This document shows, piece by piece, positions 55,641 through 64,000 of a stretch of 64,000 nt of DNA. This stretch comes from Serinus canaria (Eukaryota; Chordata; Aves; Passeriformes; Fringillidae). Location: positions 4,402,001 through 4,466,000 of the forward strand of contig NC_066338.1 in NCBI RefSeq assembly GCF_022539315.1. Reading direction: 5' to 3'. Both the position numbers and the translations under genes were made by a program. Below the pieces are notes generated by a model. The model searched no databases. It was given only the letters and a program-made list of their open reading frames with translations, and had not been told where the DNA came from. Each line of letters begins with the position of its first letter. The first letter of the stretch is position 1.

Positions 55641-58323
55641 TTTTCCCAAATTTTTGCTTGTTTTTCTAGGGCCTTTTCAAATTTTTCCATTTGTTGTGCC
55701 AAATTATCTCCCAATGTTTTTCCTAGATTTTCTTGAGAATCTGCGATTTGCTTTCCAAAAACATTAACATGCACGTTAGCAAGATGTTGTGTTGAGGTGA
55801 GCCTACTGCAAGCTGTTAGTATCTGTGTAACAGTTGGAGGCTGATCAGGTAGAGTTAAAATAATTTTTCTACACTCGTCATTAGCATTTACAGAAGCAAG
55901 GTTTTGTACGATATAGGAGCATGCTCGTTCATCTGGACATTGTCTTTCAACTGCTTGGGTTAATCTGTCTAGGAAAGAACCATAGGATTCTGTTTCACCT
56001 TGTCTGATAGTGGTATAAGCATTTACATGGGTACCAGCTGGCTCCACTGAAAATAAAGCTTCTCTAGCAGTATCTTTGACATCTGTTAGTACAGGCCGAG
56101 GCAATTCCACTGCTTGATTTTCAGGCCTGTGGAAAGGTGAATCGCCTGCTAATTGGGGAACATCAAACACATCATAAGGAGTATTTTCATATCTTTCAAC
56201 CAATTTCCTAAGAAGTTTTTTCCATTGTAATTCCCATAAAATATATTGTGAATTGGTTAAAATCAGAGATGCCACATATCGACAATCAGCAGGGACTAAG
56301 TCATAAGAATTGAATATACTTTTCAACACACTATCAAAATAGGGAGAAGAGAACCCACTCTCTTTCAAAGCTTGACGAAGTTCTTTTATATCATGGTGAG
56401 AAAGAGATTCAAATCGTGGATTTACATCATTACGACCATATCTTACAGGTAATGCAAGGAATTGTTCCTTTGAATCCAAATCCTTTTCTAAATTTTGATT
56501 AATATTAGACCAATTAGGTAATTGCAATGGAAGGTTTGCCTTTGATTTAGATTGCTTTTTGTTTTTCCCTCTCACCACTCCTGTGTCTGATGCAGGGGAA
56601 CAGGTAGCACAGTCAGTATCATCAGCTGTCCCAGGAACTCTGCCAAGATCCAAGTTCTTCTTGGCAGAGGTGTTGCTGTAGCAACAAACTTTCCTGGGTG
56701 CTCTGCCAAGAAGGACCGGGGAGGAAAGCTCCAAGTCCTTGGCATCACTGCCACATGAGCGACACGCCTCCCCGGGAGCCCTGCCAGGAAGAGCAGAGGA
56801 GGAAGACTCCACATTCCCACCAACCCCCCCTGCAATGGAGGTAGCAGCCGAGGAATGTGTTGTATTTGTTACAGAAAGAGAGCCAGAGCCTGATAAATCA
56901 CACCTCAATTCACTAAATCTGGTTTCATTAGGGTCATACGAATTGGTCTGCTCTTGAGCTGCAGACCCAGAATTCGTATTTGTGACCCTTTCCAATGAGT
57001 TGTTACAAGTTCCACACCGTATCCCCGCCCATGGAGATACAGCTGGAAAATCCCCAGCTCCAAGCGGTGCTCCTAACCTGCTGTTTTTCCCCCCAGCAGC
57101 AAATGAGACAGACCTCAAGGTCTCTGAGCGATCTGTTTGCTTTTCCACAGAAATTTTTCTAAAGTCTCCTGCCTCCCCTCCATGCATCTCTCTGGGCAGA
57201 GCCCTTCTGGCCCCGCTTGGCCCCTGGCTGCCGCTCGCCGCCTCTGTGCGCCTGCCGGCCCCGCTCGCTCCTCTGCAGGTAGAGATAAATCCAAAGCCCC
57301 CCCACTGCCTGCTTTCGGAGGCTGGGGAACCACAGACGGTAAAAACCCTGGGAGAGTCTTAGGTGGGGGATCCACACAAAAAGAATTTTCAGGTCTGCAA
57401 AGCAATTTGCCCACCTGAACTCGGTCCGAGGGGGTGTCTTCCCAGGAAGGGGAAGAAGCGGCAGGGGTGACCCCCACCACCCCTCCGCCAGGCAGAGCTG
57501 ACCCAGAGCTCGCCTCGGCAGACCCTGCCGGCACAACCTCAGCACAAAATCCAGCCGCAGTTTGTCTAGGACAGGAACAGGGCAAAGAAACATCAGCCCC
57601 TGATTTGCAAAGCCTCCCCAGACTCTCATCTCCCGCATCCGGGCGACTCCCATCCTTCCCAGAACACAACCCCCAACCCCCCACAGTCTCGGAATGCAAC
57701 GAAAGTCCCAAACGCTTTCCCGGGCATTCCAGGGGCGGAGGATTTCGCGGAGGAATGGGAGGACAGCCTGTCATAGCATCAGTGACGCAGGGAATCCCGG
57801 AAGAGACAGAGGACACAACCGAAGCAGGAAGCTGATCCGATTCCCCCCTCCAGGGGATCGGGGTACTGTCCACAACGCCTGGAGAAACCGCGGATGCACC
57901 AGAAGGGAAGGAACCCCGAACAAAACCCGAGATCCCCCCAGAAGAGGAGGACGGCTCAGCACCACTCGGAGTTAATGTCTCAGAACCAGGTGTTCTGTTT
58001 TGGCGTTCGAGAAAGTCTCTATTACGATCAATTGGTTTAACACTCTCCATTAAAGCTCTAGAAACAGGCATTAGTTTGATCACAGTCTGTTCCTTTTTGA
58101 GAGTGAATAGATTATAAAGTTTCCAGTTCATATGGTCCCAAAAATCAAAAGTAAAAGCAGACTGCAAGTCTATATTTTGAGTATTCGCTTTTACCCAGAT
58201 TAATAAGTCTTTTAGTTCATGTTTTGAGATATTTGAACGTCCTTTATCCTGTAAAATTTTCTCAAGCCGGTAAAAAACGTCCCATTCTGTCTTAGATAGA
58301 TGATTTCCCATCACGTAGCCCAA
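55641..58323 (-). pseudogene. gag: Provirus gag, frameshifted and truncated
   Basis: The matrix part starts at 58323 (MGNHLSKTEWDVFYRLEKIL after MGYV) and runs with a long proline/serine/glycine-rich middle to a stop at 57115. The second frame begins by 57187, so a frameshift lies in between. Capsid is in the frame that closes at 55532: LPVRYGRNDVNPRFESLS, IKELRQALKESGFSSPYF and the major homology region RQGETESYGSFLDRLTQAVE. Zinc-knuckle nucleocapsid and protease are absent, and the coding sequence joins directly to RT near 55640 by deletion. The gag is therefore non-functional. Confidence 0.82.
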
Positions 58324-58544
58324 AAGCTTCTAAGATTACTATTTATTACTTACAAGGACATCAGGTGCAGACGATGAAGGGGACGATCTATTCCTCTTGT
58401 TAGCAACCTGGGCCTCCGGCGACCGAGTTATCTACGTTTTTCTCCTTTTTAATCCTCTAGTCACAATTTTCTTTTTTAATCCTTTATTCAAGTTTTTCTT
58501 TTTTATTTTCTATTCTAACTAAAGTCCTCACACGGGGCACCATT
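58324..58544 (-). other. Provirus leader with tRNA-Met-type primer site
   Basis: The primer-binding site is at 58542-58525 on the minus strand, TGGTGCCCCGTGTGAGGA, two bases (AA) after the LTR end. Its complement, TCCTCACACGGGGCACCA, matches the 3' end of an elongator tRNA-Met as I recall it. The rest, 58324-58524, is an AT-rich leader and no packaging structure was assigned. Confidence 0.7.
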
Positions 58545-59118
58545 TGCCGCCGGCCAGGGGCTATGTACAAATCACGAACGGGACGGGACTGCTGTGGAAC
58601 GTACCTTGAGCTGTTTTATTTTTCAGCATCAGTCTCATTACATGGCTATGACAATGGGAAGATGCCAGCAGCTCACATCCCAAGCAGCAGACAAAGAACT
58701 TAATGTTACAACTTACTTTATAACCTTTTTGACCAATCACACAAAGCAAAAGCATACTGACAGTGGTTCCATCCAACCACTATAAGCACACGTACCTTTA
58801 GTTAAAACAATGCTTGCTTATTTTGAATACAATGCCTGCTTGTAAGCCATAAAACACAATGCACAGAGCTCCATTATTAAGCTTCAAACTTCCTAATATC
58901 TTGCTAGATAAACTTTTCTGCAGCTTAGGAAGTTATTCTATCCTAGACAAGCGTTAATACATGGACCATTGTTCTACTCGTCCTTGCTTTTCTACTTTTT
59001 AAGTAATTTTTCTGCGGATCTTTTTCATGGCTATTGCTTAGCTCTAATCACAGTTCTGCTGTCTCTGAGGCCTGCCTTTTGCAGCTTTCCCAAAACCCTC
59101 TAATTTTGTGGATTCCCA
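58545..59118 (-). mobile_element. 5' LTR of class II provirus (LTR-B)
   Basis: 574 bases, paired with 51055-51623. It ends (sense) GGCCGGCGGCA, then AA and the primer site. Its 5' side abuts CATAGAAGG, not the CTAAGG found beside the other LTR, so no target duplication joins the two flanks. Confidence 0.9.
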
Positions 59119-59390
59119 CATAGAAGGTCTGAGCAAGTGAAAGATGGAGAAGGAAAGGTGTAAGTGTCGAAGGTTGGAGCAAGTGAAAGATGGAGTTTTG
59201 AGTGAGTAATGTAAAAGTGGGGAATCCTGCAGCTCTGTAGTATAGGGCCTGGATTCAGTTCCGGTGTAGGGATGTGATGAGGGCATGATGGGAATTGCTT
59301 GAAATTTTTGGGGGAACAGATGGAAGTTTTTATGTGAATAAATGAATGATGTGTGGTGGTATGTTGACGATATGGGGATAAGGGGTGGAA
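59119..59390 (+). pseudogene. Probable ERV1 env fragment, left of LTR-C
   Basis: A frame with stops reads NRWKFLCE, then WWYVDDMGIRGGTKLEG across the LTR insertion point into IWTPEEIINNYGP at 60050. Similarity is only visible in the last 80 bases. The first part contains a 14-base repeat GCAAGTGAAAGATG (59136 and 59179). Confidence 0.4.
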
Positions 59391-60042
59391 TGTCCTAGGG
59401 TGACACTGGTGTGTGCTGTTTATGCTGGATATTATGTTCTGTGCCTTCAAGACTGGCTCTGAAGAGTGAATGTTTTGTTTTGATTTTTATCAGCCACTCC
59501 CCACGGCCGGCAGGACATACAGACAATACAGTACTTAGTGTGGCTTTTGCTTTTCGCCTGGCTTTTCACTTTGCTCTTGCTTCTACTTTGCTTCTGCTTT
59601 GCTTCTGCTTGCTCAGCTTTTTTGCTTCTTCTCATTAATTAGTTTAGCTAAACAGTCCAAATTTCTTCCTGGACTGTTTCTCCTTCCCTTTTTTGGACCC
59701 ACTCAAACCTTCTCTGGACTGGGACCTGGGAACACGAAGAGTTTGCACCCTGTGGCTGCAGAAGATGCCCCAGCACTGGGGGGACTGATAACAGAGCGAC
59801 CACTGCCAAGAGAGACTTTCTGAATTTGTCATCTTTTTCAGAGCAGTGAAAGAGTGGTGTCATCTGGTATTGATAACTTTTTTGTTCTTGGGGGGTGCTG
59901 TGCCTGTTAAATAAACAGGTTCTTACCACTTCTCTCTGAGGAATTCTTCCTGAACTGCTTGGGGGGATGGGCCATGTGGATTTGCTTTCCGGAGCGGCCC
60001 CCTTTTGGAGGTTTTCTCCTAAATTTGCCTTAAACCAGGACA
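59391..60042 (+). mobile_element. LTR family C, solo copy 3
   Basis: 652 bases, TGTCCTAGGG to AACCAGGACA, flanked on both sides by GGTGGAA (59384-59390 and 60043-60049), a perfect direct repeat consistent with a target-site duplication. The env frame continues across it when it is removed, so it inserted into an existing ERV. Confidence 0.9.
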
Positions 60043-60487
60043 GGTGGAACAAAACTGGAAGGGAAAAATCTGGACTCCAGAAGAAATAATTAACAATTAT
60101 GGACCTGCAGTTTGGGCCCAGGATGGATCCTGGGGATATCATACCCCAATTTACATGCTCAGTTAGATTATTTTACTCCAGGCAGTACTAGAAATAGTCT
60201 CCAACAGAACATAACTTGCCCTTGACCATATTAATTACCAATAGGGCCAAACTAGAGCTGTCATTGAGCAAATTCAACTATCAGTTAATTTTTATTATCT
60301 AATGAGGTAGGGCTATGTGGAAAATTTAATTCATCAGAGTGGTGCCTGGAAATTGATGATAGAAGTGAGGTAATAAGAAACATCATGACAGAAATATGAA
60401 AAATAGCATATGTGGGAATTCAAGATTGGACTCCCCTAATGGACACCAATTGGTGGGATGATTTTCAGGTCAATCCTTTTACCTTGC
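60043..60487 (+). pseudogene. ERV1 env fragment (TM subunit)
   Basis: Frames with stops show KIWTPEEIINNYGPAVWAQD, SWGYHTPIYML, LALDHINYQ, then in another frame GLCGKFNSSEWCLEIDD, SEVIRNIMTEI, AYVGIQDWTPLMDTNWWDDF. This order matches the ectodomain of a gammaretrovirus-like TM subunit, though the normal cysteine pair is incomplete (EWC). Dead by multiple stops and shifts, and cut at 60488 by LTR-A. Confidence 0.6.
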
Positions 60488-61961
60488 TGTCCTGGTTTGA
60501 GAGGAAGTGACTTTTTGGGATGCTGTGGTCAAACCAATTGGTGCTCAGATTTGAATATTGGCACCTGGTTTGTCCACTGAGGACATGGAAGCACCTCTAA
60601 GAACACAGGAGGTTAAAAGCTGAGAACTCCCAGGGGGAAGCTCTCTTGGGTTCTGTCCATGAAAGGGAACAGACCTGCCCTGCCCAGCTGCAGGCTGGGT
60701 GGGTGAGGACAATCCATGCAGCCGGGTGAGGTAGGCTGGGCCTTGGATAGAGAAGGGAGGGGAAGGTCCCTGCAGGATGGAAGGGTGGGGAAGCACTGAG
60801 AGGCATCAGGCAGCTGCTCCCGCACGCCTCGAGGGAGAGACAGAGGGAGCCTGTGCCTGTGCTGGTGCCACCTTGAAATTCTATAGCACTGGCCTGGCCG
60901 AGAAGGAGAAAGGGGGCCGGTGCAGCAAGAAGGTGCCCGGCAGGTCCAGTGTAGGAGTTCTAGACAGGCAGAGCCTGATATTGTAACCCTTTTCTTGGAT
61001 GATGGAAACCTTACAAATGCTGCTCCTCCTGGAGCTGAATGAGGAAATGGATAGAGATGGAATAGCAGGAAATGGGCAAGTGTGATGCAGGTTTGTGCAA
61101 GTGAAAGATGTCCAAGAGAAGCTGAGAAGAATCTTAGGTGGGAGGAGATGATGGAATGGCCTTTGCCTGGACTTTTCTTGTATAGCCATGGACAGAACCA
61201 TTCTTCCTGTGACACAGAGACTGCATTTAGGGGGCAGCAATGGCTTGGAGCCAGGAGAGTTCAGTGTTGTTATGTGAAGGAGTGGCTTGAAAAGAGACGA
61301 TGGGTGAGGAGGGTGGTGGTGCCCTCGATCTTCAGTGAAGGAGAAGATCTCTGTTCTTGAGACCCCTCGGCCCCAGGGGGTGAAATCTGGGGGGAGACAG
61401 GTGTCCTGAAAGTGAGAGACTCTGCTTTTTTTCAGAACTGGGCAAAGCACCCTTAAAAGGAAAACCCTAGAAGCAGCTCTGGTCCGTGCACAGTGGTGAG
61501 AGCACTGGGCATGGAAGGAAGATGTCACGATGGCAAATGTTCTCTGGGTGGTGCCAGGTGTGTCATGGAAACACAAGAGGTTTCAACTGTGTTTCCTGAG
61601 GAAGCCTATGGAACAAGAGGGACTCCTTTCTTCTTGATGATCTGAGAATTATCTGAAGGGTGGTGATGGACTGAGAGTTGGTGATCTGAGGGGTGGTAAC
61701 TGAATTGAGAATCCAAGGTTTTGTCCTACTGTGATGTATTGGGAATTTGGTGGGGGGGGAGGAGGAATGTTTTTTGGAAGGTTATCCTTCTGAGTTCTGT
61801 GTGTGTTTCTTTTATATATTGTAAGTTAATAAAGTTTTTTTTTCCTTCATTCCTAAGCTGGAGCCTGCTTTGCTCTATTCCTGGTCACATCTCACAGCAG
61901 ACACCAGAGAGAATGTATTTTCATGGGGGCACTGGTATTGTGCCAGTGCCAAACCATGACA
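60488..61961 (+). mobile_element. LTR family A, complete copy 3
   Basis: 1474 bases with ends TGTCCTGGTTTGAGAGG and AAACCATGACA, reverse complement of the copy at 30724-31963. Near the right end TTTATATATTGTAAG and AATAAAG followed by a T-run (61807-61840) give TATA-like and poly(A) signals, which defines plus as sense. Left flank CTTGC and right flank AAAGG do not match. The inner 200-codon minus-strand frame is an artefact. Confidence 0.85.
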
Positions 61962-62408
61962 AAAGGTAAACTCCATTTGTAGAGATGGAAGTAAAATACC
62001 TAGGACATGTGAATTGTCAAGGGAGCTGGCAGCTGTACCCTGAGAGAATTACGTGGATAGTCTCAATTCTATGGCCAAAAACTAAAAGGGAAGTCAGAAG
62101 GTTTTTAGGCTTGTTGGGATATTGTAGGCTATGGACTGAAGGATACACACAGGCTATCCAGTTCTTGTATGAAAAGTTAGTTGAAGAGATTAGGTGGGAA
62201 AATGTTGGAACTCAGGACATCCCTCTGGCCGTCCTGGATGGCTCGAGCCCCTGCCAGGGGCCTCAGAGACCTTGCACAGAGCCCAAGACACCTGTGACTT
62301 TGATTTTGACCCATGGAGCAAATTACCACCTTTATATGAAGAATTAGAAGTCAAGAGAAAAATGGTTATTTGTCACAGGGTGAAAAATAGATTTTTGTAG
62401 TTTTAGAA
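61962..62408 (+). pseudogene. ERV1 reverse transcriptase fragment
   Basis: From 61985 an open frame reads MEVKYLGHVNCQGSWQLYPE, RITWIVSILWPKTKREVRRF, LGLLGYCRLWTEGYTQAIQF, LYEKLVEEIRW, the RT thumb/connection of a gammaretrovirus-like pol. From about 62205 the similarity stops, and an unidentified segment (DPWSKLPPLYEELEV) leads to the LTR at 62409. YxDD and upstream RT are missing, replaced by LTR-A. Confidence 0.7.
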
Positions 62409-62770
62409 TGAGGGCTTTGGGTCCCAAGATGGAGGAATTTGTTTGTACCCTGTCCTTCTTCTTTCTTTTTCCTAGACTCCATGTTCTGTGTGATGCTGGC
62501 ACTTTTGGATTGGTTTAAGGTAGAAACTCACTGTCTAACATAGGTGATAGGTATTGGGAAGTTATTGTAAATAATGTACATGTAGTTTTGAGTATAAAAA
62601 GATAACACCACCTCTGAGGAGGTCAGTGTGCCTCAACCCAACCTGCCAGACAGACCTCAGTGGGTTGGAGAAAGAATGTTATAGATAAGAAATAATAAAC
62701 AACCTTGAGAACAAGAACAGAAGTATCCTGACTCCTTCTTTAACTGCCGGGCTGGGAAAAGAGACTCGTA
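62409..62770 (+). mobile_element. LTR inside ERV1 pol (family F)
   Basis: Starts TGAGGGCTTTGGGTCCC and contains TATAAAA (62593-62599) and AATAAA (62694-62699) 100 bases apart, the layout of an LTR promoter and poly(A) signal. Its right end is not sharply defined (about 62760-62790), because the RNase H-side pol sequence resumes at GAAATCCCGAGAG. Confidence 0.6.
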
Positions 62771-64000
62771 CGTATCTTTTGACCAGCAGAAATCCCGAGA
62801 GAAAAAAGATGATGAACAAAAGTTTGAGGCTTTAAAGCAAAAATTAGTCAGTGCACCAGCACGGAGTCTTCCTGCCTTAGACAAACCCTTCTATCTGTTT
62901 GTGGATATAGAAAAAGAGGTAACACATGGAGTGTTAGCCCTGGACTGGGAAGGATCCTGGAAATAGGTGGTCTATTTATCAAAATTCCTAGACCCTGTCA
63001 GACAGGGGTGGCCAACCTGCATTCAGGCTGTGGCAGTGACTGCCCTACTCATAGCAGAATGCAAAAAAATAACTTTTGGTGGGAAAATTGAAGATATATA
63101 TCCCTCACTCAGTAAGGAGCATCCTGAGCCAACAGGCTGAGAAATGGCTCACTAACTCCTGAGTGCTAAAGTATGGAGCCATCTTAATAGAGAATGGTTT
63201 AGAGCTAATCATGAGTAACCAACTCAACCTTGCCCAGTTTTTGTATGGAGAACCAGGTGAGGCACTAATACATAATTGCCTAGAGGTTATAAACTATCAA
63301 ACTAAAGTAAGAGAGGATCTAACAGATCAACCACTCCAAGGTGGAAAATGATTGTACATCAATGGATCTTCACAAGTAACAAAGGGGCACAGGGTATCGG
63401 GGTATGCTCTAGTGCATGAAGGGTTGGTAGCCACAGAAAAGAGAAAGTTCCCTTTCAACTGGTCAGCCCAGGCATGTGACTTCTACGCCCTAAAAAAAGC
63501 TCTGGAAATATTAGCACAGAAATGGGGAACAATAGATACAGACTGGAAGTTGGCTTTTGGAGTAGTGCATACCTCTGGAAAAATTTGGGAAATGAGGAGG
63601 CTATAAATTCAAAGGGAAAGGGACTGATTCATGAAAAATTTCTTTTAGAAGAGTTAGAAACCTTAAAATTACCAGAGGAAGTAGCAGTGGTGTATGTTAA
63701 AGGACATAAAAAGAGGGCGGCTAAGGAGGTGTGACAGAACAACTTAGCGGATTTAGAGGTTAAAAATGCAACTGAATCAGAGACAGAAAAGCAAACAATA
63801 GTATTAACCCCCATGAGAGAAATGCAAAGAAGTCCCCGTATTCAGTGGGACAGAAGAGGAAGAACTCCTTAAAATAGGATCCAGGAAAGATAACAAAGGG
63901 AAGAGGAGATTAGCAGATGGGAGGCAAATGTTGAATAAACCCCTGGCCAATAAAATGCTAGAAGGCATACATGGAACAGCACATTGGGGTACACAAGCCC
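62771..64000 (+). pseudogene. ERV1 RT connection, RNase H and integrase start
   Basis: KFEALKQKLVSAPA and KPFYLFVDIEKEV (62815-62920), then LSKFLDPVRQGWPTCIQAVA and KITFGGKIEDIYPSL. RNase H at 63350 reads LYINGSSQVTKGHRVSGYAL, with Asn where the minus-strand copy (50560) keeps the catalytic Asp, then AQACDFYALKKALEILA. VAVVYVKGHKKRAAKEV and GTEEEELLKIGSRK, HGTAHWG begin integrase at the window end. Stops and shifts occur near 62967, 63140, 63350, 63600 and 63735. Same family as 48910-51054, opposite orientation. Confidence 0.75.

Noticed and set aside
60613..61576. Two 200-codon minus-strand frames
   Set aside because: They lie wholly inside LTR-A on its antisense strand.

Overview
The window looks like vertebrate, specifically avian, nuclear DNA. 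Most likely it is a songbird microchromosome or an unplaced scaffold related to the MHC-bearing chromosome 16. The evidence is an intact family-14-type olfactory receptor, tandem C2H2 zinc-finger genes with small introns, MHC class II promoter modules beside a class II beta signal-peptide exon, HYDIN-like exons, GC-rich introns with strong strand asymmetry, and several avian-type endogenous retroviruses (ERVs). The species assignment is inference. Two 500-base N blocks (14188-14687 and 42243-42742) are assembly gaps.

Layout. Positions 1-26100 hold a complex tandem and inverted duplication. A zinc-finger unit (5' exon, 21-bp minisatellite in the intron, coding exons with nine C2H2 fingers) occurs at about 2500-8200 and again at about 18650-24500. 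A third 5' coding exon lies on the minus strand at 871-936, cut by LTRs. Both finger exons carry frameshifts at different places. Each unit is followed by an MHC class II-like regulatory block. The first, 9288-9511, has three tandem X-Y modules and no exon. The second, 25916-26072, has one module and a class II beta exon 1 relic. Between the units lie an ERVL-like element with a gag ORF (12176-14187), an ERV1-type gag fragment (14688-15290) and a CCAAT-rich CpG promoter (17760-17960).

Positions 25500-29350 carry four unrelated minisatellites and a decayed two-exon copy of the C-terminal RNA-binding domain of U1 snRNP A (SNRPA). After a solo LTR (30724-31963), the minus strand at about 32690-40192 shows five exon-like blocks. 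Four match HYDIN, the ciliary central-pair protein, and have good splice sites. An intact olfactory receptor gene follows at 43975-44907 (minus).

From 47818 to the end the window is nested ERVs. There is a minus-strand ERV1 remnant (47818-51054). Next is an almost complete class II, alpharetrovirus-like provirus on the minus strand (51055-59118), with paired LTRs, a tRNA-Met-type primer site, broken gag, a fused and broken pol, and broken env. Beyond it are plus-strand ERV1 env and pol fragments split by three further LTRs. All retroviral genes are disrupted by stops, frameshifts or deletions.

The host genes that may still work are the olfactory receptor and possibly the HYDIN-like gene. The zinc-finger genes, MHC exon and SNRPA copy look damaged in this assembly. 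The most interesting structures are the three-module MHC II enhancer array, the alternating C-rich and G-rich inverted-repeat architecture with repeated promoter-exons, and the ERVL-like gag with a long hydrophobic N-terminal part.
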